Below are positions 1-9,018 of a stretch of DNA of 64,000 bases, piece by piece. The DNA lies in contig NZ_MSIE01000007.1 in NCBI RefSeq assembly GCF_001921205.1, positions 124,001 to 188,000 of the forward strand, read 5' to 3'. Positions within the stretch are counted from its first letter, which is position 1. Each line of letters begins with the position of its first letter. The translations under genes were made by a program, and so were the position numbers. The notes under the pieces are model-generated. The model did not search any database. It worked only from the letters and a program-made list of their open reading frames with translations, and was not told the DNA's origin. Source of the stretch: Actinophytocola xanthii. Lineage in GTDB: Bacteria > Actinomycetota > Actinomycetes > Mycobacteriales > Pseudonocardiaceae.

Positions 1-494
1 TCGGCGGGGACACCCGACGCATCCCCCTGACCGACCTGACCGAGCGGGACCTCACCGAGGCGATGACCGCCAACGTGCTGGGCTGCTTCACGCTCACCCG
101 GCTGTGCGTGCCGGCCATGTGCGAGCGGCGCTGGGGACGGGTGGTCAACCTGGCCTCGATCGCCGGTCGCACCTACTCGATCTTCAGCAACGCCGCGTAC
201 GTCGCCGCCAAGGCCGCCGTGATCGGCTACACCAAGCAGTGCGCCTACGAGCTGGCGTCGAGCGGGGTCACGGTCAACGCCGTGGCACACGGTCCGATCG
301 CGACCGAGCGGCTGCTCGCCGCGCGGCGGGAGATGGACCCGCGGCGCCGGGAGGACCTGATGCGCCGGCTCCCGATGGGCCGGTACGGGACGGTGGACGA
401 GGCCGTCGGTGCGGTCGTGCACCTGTGCGGTGAGGAGGCCGGGTACACCACCGGCTGCGTCGTGGACGTGAACGGAGGCCTGCACATCGCATGA
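1..494 (+). CDS. SDR family oxidoreductase, 5' end outside the window
   Basis: C-terminal part (about 164 residues) of a classical short-chain dehydrogenase/reductase of the 3-oxoacyl-ACP reductase type; the frame is open from base 3, so the N-terminal GxxxGxG cofactor motif lies upstream of the window. Visible: the active-site serine region (NLASIAGR), the catalytic YxxxK (YVAAK), the following NAVAHGPI segment and a C-terminal GCVVDVNGG that matches the usual SDR ending. It presumably reduces a carbonyl or oxidises an alcohol with NAD(P)H; the substrate is unknown. The stop overlaps the start of the next SDR (ATGA), so both are translationally coupled in one operon. Confidence 0.9.
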   Translation, partial: GGDTRRIPLTDLTERDLTEAMTANVLGCFTLTRLCVPAMCERRWGRVVNLASIAGRTYSIFSNAAYVAAKAAVIGYTKQCAYELASSGVTVNAVAHGPIATERLLAARREMDPRRREDLMRRLPMGRYGTVDEAVGAVVHLCGEEAGYTTGCVVDVNGGLHIA

Positions 495-1279
495 GCGATC
501 TCGAGGACAAGGTCGTGATGGTCACGGGGGCGGGCAGCGGGATCGGCCGCGCCGCGGTAGCCGCGTTCGCCGCCGCCGGCGCGCTCGTCGTCGCGGCGGG
601 CCGGCGGCTCGACCCGCTGCGCGAATCGCTCGCTCTCGCCGGGCTCGACCCGGCTCGCGGGGCGGTCGTGGCCTGCGACGTCACCGAGGAGGACAGCGTC
701 GAGGCCGCCGTCGGCACCGCCGTCGCGACGTTCGGGCGGCTGGACGCCGCGTTGAACACCGCCGGCACCTTCGGGCCCTCGGCCCCGCTGACGCAGGCCC
801 GGTACACCGACGCCGCCGCCGTCGTCGCGGTCAACCTCATGGGCATGTGGTCCTGCCTCAAGCACCAGGCGCGGGCCATGGCCGAGACCGGCGGCGGGTC
901 CATCGTCACGACCGGGTCGGTGTCCTCGTTCCTCGGGCACTCCGGCAGCCCGATGTACGCGGCGACCAAGCACGCCGTGGTCGGGCTGACCAAGGCCGCG
1001 GCACTCCAGCTGGCGCCGCTGGGGATCCGGGTGAACGCGGTCTGCCCGGGGTCGACCGACACCCCCATGCTGCGCGAGCTCTACCCGTCCGACGAGCAGC
1101 TGCGGGCGCGGGCCAGGCGCGCCCCGCTCGGCCGGATCGGAGAACCGGCGGAGGTGGCGGCCGCGGCCGTATGGCTGGCCGGACCGCTGTCCGGCTACGT
1201 GACCGGGCAGGCGTTGGCCGTCGACGGGGGCGTGACCGCGGGCACCGCGGCTCCCGTGGCCGCGCCGCCGGTGCGATGA
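491..1279 (+). CDS. SDR family oxidoreductase (3-oxoacyl-ACP reductase-like)
   Basis: Complete 262-residue classical SDR. The N-terminal Rossmann motif TGAGSGIG (about residues 13-20), the N-N-A-G-like NTAGTFG, the serine of [11 protein letters not shown] and the YAATK catalytic pair are all present, with [12 protein letters not shown] after the active site and a C-terminal GQALAVDGG. The length is normal for the family. The ATG overlaps the stop of the upstream SDR, and its own stop overlaps an ATG lying 33 bases before the preferred leuC start. Two SDRs in tandem before isomerase and dehydrogenase genes suggest successive redox steps on one carbon skeleton; the substrate cannot be read from sequence. 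Confidence 0.92.
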   Translation: MSDLEDKVVMVTGAGSGIGRAAVAAFAAAGALVVAAGRRLDPLRESLALAGLDPARGAVVACDVTEEDSVEAAVGTAVATFGRLDAALNTAGTFGPSAPLTQARYTDAAAVVAVNLMGMWSCLKHQARAMAETGGGSIVTTGSVSSFLGHSGSPMYAATKHAVVGLTKAAALQLAPLGIRVNAVCPGSTDTPMLRELYPSDEQLRARARRAPLGRIGEPAEVAAAAVWLAGPLSGYVTGQALAVDGGVTAGTAAPVAAPPVR

Positions 1280-1308
1280 AAACCGAACTGACGCGAGAAA
1301 GGAAGTCG

Positions 1309-2743
1309 ATGGGCGCGACCCTCTACCACAAGGTCTTCGACCTGCACACGGTGCGCGACTACGGCGACGGACGGTGCCAGCTGTTCGTCGGGCTGCACCT
1401 GGTCCACGAGGCCACCAGTCCGCAGGCGTTCGCCATGCTGCGCGAACGCGGGTTGGGGGTGGCGATGCCGGAGCGGAACGTGGCGACGGCCGACCACGTC
1501 ATCCCGACCGACACGATCGCGCGCCCGTTCCTCGACCAGCTCGGCGAGGACATGCTGAGCCGGCTGGAGGACAACACCCGGGACTTCGGGCTCCGCTTCC
1601 TGTCGCCGGAGAGCGGCGAGTACGGCATCGTCCACGTGATCGGGCCGGAGCAGGGCCTCACCCAGCCGGGCATGACGATCGCCTGCGGCGACTCCCACAC
1701 CTCGACCCACGGCGCTTTCGGCGCCGTCGCGCTCGGTATCGGCACCTCGCAGGTCCGCGACGTGCTGGCGACCCAGACCGTGACCATGAACCGGCTGCGG
1801 GTCCGGCGAATCCAGATCGACGGGGCGCTGCGGCCCGGGGTGACCGCCAAGGACGTCATCCTGCACGTGATCCATGAGTTGGGGGTGGTCGGCGGGGTGG
1901 GCTACGCCTACGAGTTCGCCGGCGAGGTCGTCGAGGCCATGTCCATGGACGAGCGCATGACCATCTGCAACATGGCGGTCGAGGGCGGCGCGCGCTGCGG
2001 TTACGTGAACCCGGACGAGACGACGTTCGAGTACCTGCGCGGCCGGCCGGCGGCGCCGAGCGGCGAGGCCTGGGACCGCGCCGTCGCGTGGTGGCGCTCG
2101 ATCGCCTCGGACCCGGACGCGGTCTACGACGACGTGGTGGTGATGCGGGGAGCCGACATCCGGCCGATGGTGACCTGGGGCATCAACCCCGGCCACTCGG
2201 TGCCGATCGACGGCCGGCTGCCCGAGCTCGACGACGTCCCGCCCGAGGTCGCCGCCTCCTACGCCGAGGCCTACGAGTACATGGGGATGCGGTCGGGCAC
2301 CTCGCTGCGCGACTACCCGATCAACGTGGCGTTCATCGGCTCCTGCACCAACGGCCGCCTGTCCGACTTCCTCGAGGTCGCCGACGCGCTCACGCGGAGC
2401 GGGGCGCGCGTCTCGCCGGGCGTGCGGGCGCTGGCCGTCCCCGGTTCGAACGCCGTGCGCGAGGAGCTGGTGCGCCGGGGGGTGGACAAGGTGCTGGAGG
2501 AGGCGGGTTTCGAGTTCCGCCTCGCCGGCTGCTCGATGTGCCTGGCGATGAACCCGGACAAGCTGGTGGGCAGGGAGCTGTCCGCCTCCTCGTCCAACCG
2601 CAACTTCAAGGGACGGCAGGGGTTCGCCGACCGGGCGCACGATGATCATGTCCCCGCTCGCGGTGGCCGCCGCCGCGGTCAACGGCTCGGTCTGCGACCC
2701 CTCCACCGTGTTCGGCACCGCCGACGCCACCCTCGTGTCCTGA
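1309..2743 (+). pseudogene. leuC: 3-isopropylmalate dehydratase-like large subunit with an apparent +1 frameshift
   Basis: Aconitase-superfamily large subunit of the LeuC type (about 477 residues once corrected). The chosen ATG follows an AAAGGAAG ribosome-binding site; an in-frame ATG at 1276 lacks one. Seen: [10 protein letters not shown] at the N-terminus, the [10 protein letters not shown] active-site segment, and Fe-S ligand cysteines in GSCTNG and [11 protein letters not shown]. After NRNFKGRQG the frame is lost: the run of four G at 2619-2622 has one base too many. Removing it restores [12 protein letters not shown] and a normal end at the TGA at 2741-2743. As written, translation instead runs in frame through the intergenic ribosome-binding site into leuD. 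Sequencing error, real mutation or recoding cannot be told apart here. Confidence 0.85.
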
Positions 2744-2754
2744 AAGGAGCACCC

Positions 2755-3378
2755 GTGACCAGCACACTCGACCAGCGCATCCGGTCGGTCTCGGGGACGA
2801 CCGTCGTCCTCGAGGGCAACGACATCGACACCGACCGGATCATCCCCGCGCGGTTCCTCAAGCACCTGACCTTCGACGCGCTCGGCCAGCACGTGTTCGA
2901 GGACGACCGCAAGCAGGACCTCGCGCGCGGGGTCACCCACCCCTTCGACGACCCGGCGCGCTCGGCCGCCACGGTCCTGCTGACCGCCAGGAACTTCGGC
3001 TGCGGCTCCTCCCGCGAGCACGCCGCGCAGGCGCTGTACCGGTGGGGCGTCCGGGCGGTGGTCGGCGAAAGCTTCGGCGAGATCTTCCGCGGCAACTGCG
3101 GCACGATCGGGCTGCCCTGCCTGACGCTGTCCGGGGCCGACGCGGAGGCGGCCAGGGCGATCGGTGCGGCCGACCCGACCGCGCCGGCCGAGGTCGACCT
3201 GGAGCGCGGCGTGTTCCGCATCGGCGAGCGGGAGCTCCCGGCGGAGATCTCCCCCTCGCTGCGCGACGCGTTCGTGAACGGCACCTGGGACACGCTCACC
3301 GAGCTGCGCAGGACTGCCGGCGACGTGGCCGGGGTCGCGGCGCGGCTGCCGTACCTGAGCGGGTTCCGGACCGGGTGA
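2755..3378 (+). CDS. leuD: 3-isopropylmalate dehydratase-like small subunit
   Basis: 207-residue swivel-domain subunit that pairs with LeuC-type large subunits to isomerise 2-alkylmalates by dehydration and rehydration. [16 protein letters not shown] near the N-terminus and [11 protein letters not shown] in the middle are diagnostic of LeuD. GTG start preceded by AAAGGAG 6-7 bases upstream. It begins 11 bases after the restored leuC stop, and its own TGA overlaps the GTG of the next gene. Because no LeuA or LeuB homologue is seen here and a hydroxyacid dehydrogenase follows, it may serve a specialised 2-alkylmalate or homologation pathway rather than leucine synthesis; that is inference. Confidence 0.92.
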   Translation: MTSTLDQRIRSVSGTTVVLEGNDIDTDRIIPARFLKHLTFDALGQHVFEDDRKQDLARGVTHPFDDPARSAATVLLTARNFGCGSSREHAAQALYRWGVRAVVGESFGEIFRGNCGTIGLPCLTLSGADAEAARAIGAADPTAPAEVDLERGVFRIGERELPAEISPSLRDAFVNGTWDTLTELRRTAGDVAGVAARLPYLSGFRTG

Positions 3379-4376
3379 GCACTCGACCGCCCCGCGTTCT
3401 CGTCGGCACCGACCGGGTGCTCGACGAGCTGCTGGACGAGGTTGCCGGGGAGCTGGCCGCGCGGGGCCACGAGGTGGTCCGCGCGGCCGAGCCGCTGCTG
3501 GCGGGGGACGGGGAGCTGGACGGGGAGCTGGACGCTGTCCTGGTGACCTCCCGCACCCCGGTCGGGCCGGGCTTCCTGGACCGGCATCCCGAGCTGCGAG
3601 GGGTGGCGTTCGCCTCGAGCGGGGTCAACTCGATCGACGTCGCCGACGCGACCCGGCGCGGGGTGATGGTGGCCAACGGGGCGACCCCGGACAACCACGG
3701 CAGCATGGCCGAGGCGACGATCATGCTGGCGCTGGCCCTGCGCCTGCGGCTGGCCGACCGCCTGGCGGCCCTGGCCGAGCGCCGCGCGCGTCCTCGACCG
3801 GCCGAGCTGGACAGCCGCCGGCTGGCCGGGGCCACGGTGGGGCTCCTCGGGTTCGGCCGGATCGCCAGGGAGGTGTGCGTCCGGCTCACCGGCTGGGGTG
3901 TCGGTGCGATCCTGTGCCACACCAGGACACCGCGGCCGGCCGAGTGGCCCCAGGTGCGCTTCCTCGACCTGGACGCCTGTGTGTCCGGGGTGGACGTGCT
4001 GAGCGTCCACCTGCCGCTCACCGGGGCGACTCGGGGGCTGCTCGGCCGGGAGCGCCTGCGGCGGATGCGACCCGGCGCCGTGCTGATCAACACCTCGCGG
4101 GGCGGAATCGTCGACGAGGTCGCGCTGGCGGAAGCGTTGCGGGACGGCCGGATCGCCGGGGCGGCGATCGACACGTTCGAGGTCGAGCCGCTCCCCCGGG
4201 CGAGCCCTCTGCGGGACTGTCCCACCGCCCTGCTGACCGACCACGTCGTCGGGCACACCGTGGAGATGTACCGGTCGCTGGTCCCGGCCGCGGTGGAGAA
4301 CGTCGAGCGGATGGCGCGCGGCGAGCGCCCGCCGTACCTGGTCAACCCGGAGGTCCTCGCGCGTGCACGCACCTGA
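3375..4376 (+). CDS. D-isomer specific 2-hydroxyacid dehydrogenase (phosphoglycerate dehydrogenase-like)
   Basis: 333-residue NAD-dependent D-2-hydroxyacid dehydrogenase, interconverting a 2-hydroxyacid and a 2-oxoacid. The NAD-binding glycine motif is GLLGFGRIA (about residue 155), and the catalytic Arg, Glu and His lie in [16 protein letters not shown] and TDHVVGH respectively. It lacks the ACT regulatory domain of long SerA enzymes. GTG start overlapping the leuD stop (GTGA) and a stop overlapping the next gene by 14 bases show tight coupling. Placement after LeuCD suggests that it oxidises or reduces the isomerase product, a job normally done by LeuB; this is inference. Confidence 0.9.
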   Translation: MSTRPPRVLVGTDRVLDELLDEVAGELAARGHEVVRAAEPLLAGDGELDGELDAVLVTSRTPVGPGFLDRHPELRGVAFASSGVNSIDVADATRRGVMVANGATPDNHGSMAEATIMLALALRLRLADRLAALAERRARPRPAELDSRRLAGATVGLLGFGRIAREVCVRLTGWGVGAILCHTRTPRPAEWPQVRFLDLDACVSGVDVLSVHLPLTGATRGLLGRERLRRMRPGAVLINTSRGGIVDEVALAEALRDGRIAGAAIDTFEVEPLPRASPLRDCPTALLTDHVVGHTVEMYRSLVPAAVENVERMARGERPPYLVNPEVLARART

Positions 4377-5904
4377 ATGGCAGTCGGCCAGGCGGCTGGA
4401 CCACCTGGTGGTGTCGACGGCCCGCCGTCACCCCGAGGCTGTCGCGCTCGAGACGCCGGGCGAGCTCCCGCTCACCTACCGCGCGCTGGTCGAGGAGGTG
4501 GAGCGGGCGGCCCGGTTCGTCGCCTCGGCGGTTGGGACCGTACCGGCCAGGATCGGCCTGGTCGGGGCCAAGTGCGCGCGAACCTATGTCGCCTACCTTG
4601 CTGTCCTGCGGCTCGGAGCGACGGTCGTGCCGATCAGCGGGGCTGCGCCGGCCGACCGGATCCGGGCGATCGCGACGGCGGCGGGGCTGTCCCTGGTGCT
4701 CACCGACAGGGTCGGCGGCGCGGTGGCCGAGCTCACCGCGGCGGAGGATCCGACGGTCCTGGAGGTCGCAGCCCTGGGCGGAGTGGACGACCTGCCGTCG
4801 GTGGACCCGGTCCCGACGGAGCCGACCGCGTACATCCTGTTCACCTCGGGCAGTACCGGACGTCCCAAGGGCGTGCCGGTGACCCACGCCGCCGCGCTGG
4901 CCTTCGTCGAGCACAACATCGCGCGGTACGGCACCGGGCCTGGCGACCGGATGACCCAGGTGTTCGACCTCGCGTTCGACGTGTCGGTCTACGACATGTT
5001 CGTCGCCTGGGGTTCGGGCGCGACGTTGGTGGCGCCCGGCCCGATGGACCTGGTGCACCCGGCCCGCTGGGTGAACGAGCTGTCGATCACTCACTGGGCC
5101 TCGGTGCCGTCCGTGGTGTCCGCCGCCGTCGGCCTGCGGGAGCTCGAGCCGGGCTGCATGCCGTCGCTGCGGCTGAGCCTGTTCCTCGGCGAGCAGCTGA
5201 CCCTCGAGCAGGCGCTGGCGTGGCAGCGCGCGACACCCCACGGGCGGGTGGAGAACGCCTACGGACCCACCGAGCTGACGGTGTTCGTGAGCGCCTACCG
5301 GCTGGACGAGGACGTCGAGTCCTGGCCGGAGACCTCGAACCGGACAGTCCCGATCGGACGCGTCTACGACCATCTGGACTCCGTCGTCGTCGCCGACGGG
5401 CGGGAGGCCGACGAGGGTGAGCTGTGCGTCCGGGGCCCGCAGCGGTTCGCCGGGTACCTCGACGGGCGCGACGACGCCGGTCGCTTCCTCGCCGGAGCGG
5501 ACGGCCGGTTCACGCCTGTTGCCGGCCGGTCACCGTCCGCACAGGACTGGTACCGGACCGGCGATCTGGTGCGGCGCGGACCGGATGGCGTGCTCGTCCA
5601 CCTGGGCCGGCTCGACGCCCAGGTCAAGATCCGCGGCTACCGCGTCGAGCTGGCCGAGATCGAAGGCGCCCTGCGCCGCCACCCGGCCGTCACCGACGCG
5701 ATGGTGCTCGCGGTCCCCGGTCGCGTCGGCAGCCTCGAGCTGGTGGCGTTCTACCTCGGCGAGCCGACCGAGGCGCGCGAGCTGCGGGCCTCCCTGGCCC
5801 GCAGGCTCCCCACCTACATGGTGCCGACGCGGTTCGTCCACAAGGGCGCGTTCCCGCTCACCGGCAACGGCAAGGTGGACCGGCGGCGTCTTCCCGACAG
5901 CTAG
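4363..5904 (+). CDS. free-standing amino-acid adenylation enzyme (NRPS A-domain type)
   Basis: 513-residue ANL-superfamily enzyme that should activate a carboxylic, probably amino, acid as its adenylate. Core motifs in order: A3 LFTSGSTGRPKG, A4 FDLAFDVSVYDMF, A5 NAYGPTE, A7 YRTGDLV, A8 GRLDAQVKIRGYRVE and A10 NGKVDRR. The Asp after Phe in the A4 motif is the residue that usually grips the alpha-amino group, favouring an amino-acid substrate. No carrier-protein or condensation domain is attached, so it must load a separate carrier or CoA. GTG start inside the end of the dehydrogenase gene. It is the last gene of the plus-strand operon, followed by a strong hairpin. Confidence 0.9.
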   Translation: MHAPEWQSARRLDHLVVSTARRHPEAVALETPGELPLTYRALVEEVERAARFVASAVGTVPARIGLVGAKCARTYVAYLAVLRLGATVVPISGAAPADRIRAIATAAGLSLVLTDRVGGAVAELTAAEDPTVLEVAALGGVDDLPSVDPVPTEPTAYILFTSGSTGRPKGVPVTHAAALAFVEHNIARYGTGPGDRMTQVFDLAFDVSVYDMFVAWGSGATLVAPGPMDLVHPARWVNELSITHWASVPSVVSAAVGLRELEPGCMPSLRLSLFLGEQLTLEQALAWQRATPHGRVENAYGPTELTVFVSAYRLDEDVESWPETSNRTVPIGRVYDHLDSVVVADGREADEGELCVRGPQRFAGYLDGRDDAGRFLAGADGRFTPVAGRSPSAQDWYRTGDLVRRGPDGVLVHLGRLDAQVKIRGYRVELAEIEGALRRHPAVTDAMVLAVPGRVGSLELVAFYLGEPTEARELRASLARRLPTYMVPTRFVHKGAFPLTGNGKVDRRRLPDS

Positions 5905-5914
5905 CCTGCCGCCT

Positions 5915-5960
5915 GCCGCGGCAACGCGGTCGGATCCGGCACCGACCGTGCTGCCGCGGC
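5915..5960. terminator. bidirectional hairpin terminator
   Basis: Imperfect inverted repeat with 19-base arms (5915-5933 and 5942-5960, two mismatches) around an 8-base loop. It fills the 61-base gap between two convergent genes, the adenylation enzyme (ends 5904) and the substrate-binding lipoprotein (ends 5966). No T-tract follows, as is common in GC-rich actinobacteria. Confidence 0.65.
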
Positions 5961-5965
5961 GGGGG

Positions 5966-6964
5966 TCAGGACGCCGTGTCGCCCCCGGAGATCACCAGGT
6001 CACTCATGTCGATCGGGCGGTCGATCTCACCCGCCTGCTGCAGCATGTCTGCGACCCGCTGGAGTCGGACCTTGTCCACGTTGGTCGGGTACACGGGCAG
6101 CGTCATCAGGCTGGCGATGGACTCGTCGACGCCCAGGTACTGGACGGCGATCTTCTCGGCCTTGGTCCGGTCCCGACGGACGTCGTTCACGGCCCGGCTC
6201 AGCGCACGCTGGAACGCGGCGATGGTCTTCGGGTTCTCCTGGGTGAACTTCTCCGTCGCCACGTAACCCGACCACGGGAAGTCCGCCGTCGGACCGCTGA
6301 ACGGGTCGAACAGCGGGATCGCGCCCTTCAGCATGGCGCTCTGGATGTACGGCTCGGCGATACCGGCGGCGTCGACCTCGCCCTTGGCCAGCGCGTCGGG
6401 CATCTTCGCGATCTCCATCGACACGAACTGCACGGACGCCGGGTCGATGCCCCGCATCTGCAGCTGCACACCGAGCGTGAGCTCGGTGATACCGCGCTTG
6501 GAGGAGTTGGCGACCTTCTTGCCCGCAAGGTCGTTGACCGACCGCAGCGGGCTGTCCCCGGGCACGACGATCTGGATCAGACCAGGCGTGGTCAGCACCG
6601 CCTCGGCGACGACCTTCAGCCGAGCGCCGTCCAGCTGCTCGTTGATCGGCGGGGGGTAGCTGGACATGCCAATGTCGATCTTGTTCTCCATGACGTTGGC
6701 GAGGTTGACCGAGCCCTTCTCGCCGAACTTCATGTCGACCTTGAGGCCCTCGTCCTCGAAGTAGCCGTTGTCCCTGGCGAGCAGGATCGGGATCGAGTCG
6801 GTCAGCTTCAGTCCGCCGACGCGAAGGGAGGTCTTCTCTGGTGCTTGTGCTGGGTCTTTGTCCGCTGTGGAGTCCCCGAACATGCCGCAGGCGGTGAGCG
6901 CGGGCAGCAGGGCTGTGATGACGACGAGAGCTAACTTACGCCGCGCCAGAGACATCGATTTCAT
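5966..6964 (-). CDS. ABC transporter substrate-binding lipoprotein, NMT1/SsuA family (distal copy)
   Basis: 332-residue NMT1/THI5-like periplasmic binding protein. The chosen ATG (6964) gives basic residues, a hydrophobic stretch and the lipobox LTAC; further upstream the frame does not look coding. Family features: two-lobe fold segments GLKLTDSIPILLARDNGYFEDEGL, cut here as GYFEDEGL, plus DLAGKKVANSS and GEVDAAGIAEPYI. It would deliver a small sulfonate-, nitrate- or thiamine-precursor-like ligand to the permease encoded upstream. It is the fourth gene of a minus-strand transporter operon but is separated from the third by an intrinsic terminator, so its expression may be reduced or independent. 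The ligand is not predictable. Confidence 0.88.
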   Translation of the reverse strand: MKSMSLARRKLALVVITALLPALTACGMFGDSTADKDPAQAPEKTSLRVGGLKLTDSIPILLARDNGYFEDEGLKVDMKFGEKGSVNLANVMENKIDIGMSSYPPPINEQLDGARLKVVAEAVLTTPGLIQIVVPGDSPLRSVNDLAGKKVANSSKRGITELTLGVQLQMRGIDPASVQFVSMEIAKMPDALAKGEVDAAGIAEPYIQSAMLKGAIPLFDPFSGPTADFPWSGYVATEKFTQENPKTIAAFQRALSRAVNDVRRDRTKAEKIAVQYLGVDESIASLMTLPVYPTNVDKVRLQRVADMLQQAGEIDRPIDMSDLVISGGDTAS

Positions 6965-7030
6965 GATCGCCGGACCTCGTGGGTTGGTAGTTTTCGGCCT
7001 GGTCAGGTTCGCACGGAACTTCCGAAAAGA

Positions 7031-7071
7031 CCGCATTGGCGCGCCGTTGACGCGACGGCGCGCCAATGCGG
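7031..7071 (-). terminator. intra-operon intrinsic terminator
   Basis: Perfect 17-base inverted repeat (7031-7047 and 7055-7071, 7-base loop). Reading the minus strand, the stem is followed by a TCTTTTC stretch, so it has the form of a Rho-independent terminator. It lies between the two binding-protein genes of the ABC operon and could cause partial termination. Confidence 0.75.
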
Positions 7072-7092
7072 GGTGAAACGTGAAACGTCAGG

Positions 7093-8154
7093 TCACGACG
7101 ACGCTTCGGCGAACTCGTTGGTGAAGGTCTTCGAGACGTCGAGCTCTGCCTCGGCGACCTCCGGGTTGGACAGCTTCAGGACCTCGGCGACGGCCTCGGC
7201 GCCCTCCGTCTCGATGAGACCGTCCTGAGAGTACGCGTCCTTCGCACCCTCGAGGGCGGCCACGTAGGTCTCGGGGTCGTCGCCCCCGTACTCCTTGGGC
7301 ATCTTGTCCGCGATCTCCTGGGCGGAGTGCTGCTCGATCCAGTCCAGCGCGCGAATGATCGCCTTGGCCATCTTGCCGGCCGTCTCGGAGTTCTCCTCGA
7401 CCCAGTCGGCGTTCGAGTACAGCACCGCCGACGGGTAGCTGGTGACGTCGAACACCTCCTTGACGCCCTCCTCGGTCCTGGTGTCCGCGAGGACCTTGAC
7501 CTTGCCGGCGCCGGCACGCTTGTCCAGCAGCGAGTAGGACGGCTCGAGCAGGACCGCCGCGTCGACCTGTCCGTTCTCGACCGCGGCCAGGGCGCTGGCG
7601 TCGCCGCCGATGCCGTGCACCGACGCCGCGTCCGGCTCGAGGCCGTTGCCCTTGAGCAGGTACTTGAGGAAGAAGTCGGTGGAGGACCCCGGCGCGGTGA
7701 CCCCGACCTTCTTGCCCTTGAGGTCCTTGACCGAGGCAATGCCCTTCGCCTGCGGGGAGACCGCGAGTACCATCGACGGGTACCGCAGCATCGCCACGAA
7801 CGCCTTCAGGTCGCGGTTCTTCGCCTGCATCTGGATGGTGTGCTCGTAGAACCCGTTCACCACGTCGACGCTGCCGCCCTGCAGCGCCTGGAGAGCCTTG
7901 GACCCACCCTGCAGGTCGTTGAACGTGACGTCGACTCCTTCCTCGTCGAAGTAGCCGAGCTCGTCGGCCAGGGTCGTCGGCAGGTAGACCATCAGCGCCT
8001 TGCCGCCGACGCCGATGGTGACCTCGGCCTTCGCCCCGCTGTCACCACTCGACGAGTCCTCCGCACCCTCGGCGCAGGCCGCGAGCGGAAGTGCCAGCGC
8101 GACGGTGGCGGCGAGCGCGAGCAGCTTGCGGCTCGTGCGGACCGGTCTGTACAT
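7093..8154 (-). CDS. ABC transporter substrate-binding lipoprotein, NMT1/SsuA family (proximal copy)
   Basis: 353-residue lipoprotein with a basic N-terminus, hydrophobic segment and lipobox LAAC followed by an acidic/serine linker. ADELGYFDEEGV near the N-terminus, DLKGKKVGVTAPGS and ENGQVDAAVLLEPSY are typical of the SsuA/TauA/NMT1 binding-protein group. ATG start preceded by GGAGGA at good spacing. It lies 18 bases downstream of the permease gene. The protein is only a distant paralogue of the second binding protein of the operon, suggesting two ligands or two affinities share one permease. Confidence 0.9.
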   Translation of the reverse strand: MYRPVRTSRKLLALAATVALALPLAACAEGAEDSSSGDSGAKAEVTIGVGGKALMVYLPTTLADELGYFDEEGVDVTFNDLQGGSKALQALQGGSVDVVNGFYEHTIQMQAKNRDLKAFVAMLRYPSMVLAVSPQAKGIASVKDLKGKKVGVTAPGSSTDFFLKYLLKGNGLEPDAASVHGIGGDASALAAVENGQVDAAVLLEPSYSLLDKRAGAGKVKVLADTRTEEGVKEVFDVTSYPSAVLYSNADWVEENSETAGKMAKAIIRALDWIEQHSAQEIADKMPKEYGGDDPETYVAALEGAKDAYSQDGLIETEGAEAVAEVLKLSNPEVAEAELDVSKTFTNEFAEASS

Positions 8155-8172
8155 GTAGTTCTTCCTCCGTTG

Positions 8173-9018
8173 TTAGATTGCCCCATCCGGCTTCCACCGC
8201 AGTAAGAAGCGTTCGACGCGGTGGACGACCAGATCAATGACGAGCACGACAGCGGCCAGCACGACCATGCCGGCGAACACACCTGTCGTGTCGAAAACCC
8301 CCTCAGCCTCCGAGATGAGATACCCCATCCCCTCGGAGGCGCCGAGATACTCGCCGACGACCGCGCCGACGATCGCGAACCCCACGCTGACGTGCAGGCT
8401 GGAGAAGATCCAGGTCAGGGCGCTCGGCAGGAAGACGTGCCGGAGCATCTGCCCTTCCTTGGCGCCGAGGATGCGCGCGTTGTTCACCAGAACCGCTGAC
8501 ACCTCGCGCACACCCTGGTAAGTGTTGAAGAAGACGATGAAGAACACGAGGGTGACCCCGAAGACCACCTTGGACCAGATACCGAGCCCGAACCACAGCA
8601 GGAAGATCGGCGCCAGCACGACCCTGGGCAGCGAGTTGAGCATCTTGATGTACGGATCGAAGATCTCGGCCAGGAGCTGCCACCTGGCGAGCACGAACCC
8701 GACTACCAGGCCGAGGACCGAACCGATGACCAACGCGAGCAGCGCCTCGGTAAGCGTGATCAGCAGGTGGTCGAAGATGTCGCCGTCGGACACCCAGTCG
8801 CCGATCTGCTCGGCGATGTCGGAGGGACGGGGGAAGAAGAACGCGTCCATGACGTCGGCGCGGACCAGGATCTCCCACGTGCCGATCCCGACTACGGCGA
8901 TGGCCACCTGAGCGATGCGGACGACCAGGCTCCTCCGACGGGCCGCGCTCCTGCGTCGAGCGCGGGCCGTGGTCCGCTCATCTCCGTCGGTCGGCAGTGT
9001 TCGCGGTGGTGCGCTCAT
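8173..9018 (-). CDS. ABC transporter permease, SsuC/TauC family
   Basis: 281-residue inner-membrane permease with a basic N-terminus, about six hydrophobic segments and the binding-protein-dependent transport signature in the region of ARILGAKEGQMLRHVFLPSA (the EAA loop that contacts the ATPase). Length and organisation match the nitrate/sulfonate/taurine importer class. Its start lies inside the 3' end of the ATPase gene (41-base overlap), so the two are co-translated. Confidence 0.92.
   Translation of the reverse strand: MSAPPRTLPTDGDERTTARARRRSAARRRSLVVRIAQVAIAVVGIGTWEILVRADVMDAFFFPRPSDIAEQIGDWVSDGDIFDHLLITLTEALLALVIGSVLGLVVGFVLARWQLLAEIFDPYIKMLNSLPRVVLAPIFLLWFGLGIWSKVVFGVTLVFFIVFFNTYQGVREVSAVLVNNARILGAKEGQMLRHVFLPSALTWIFSSLHVSVGFAIVGAVVGEYLGASEGMGYLISEAEGVFDTTGVFAGMVVLAAVVLVIDLVVHRVERFLLRWKPDGAI

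Noticed and set aside
847-3378. A genuine LeuC-LeuD fusion gene
   Set aside because: The junction peptide reads through a ribosome-binding site and is unlike any LeuC end; one-base removal restores both normal proteins, so frameshift or error is more likely than an evolved fusion.
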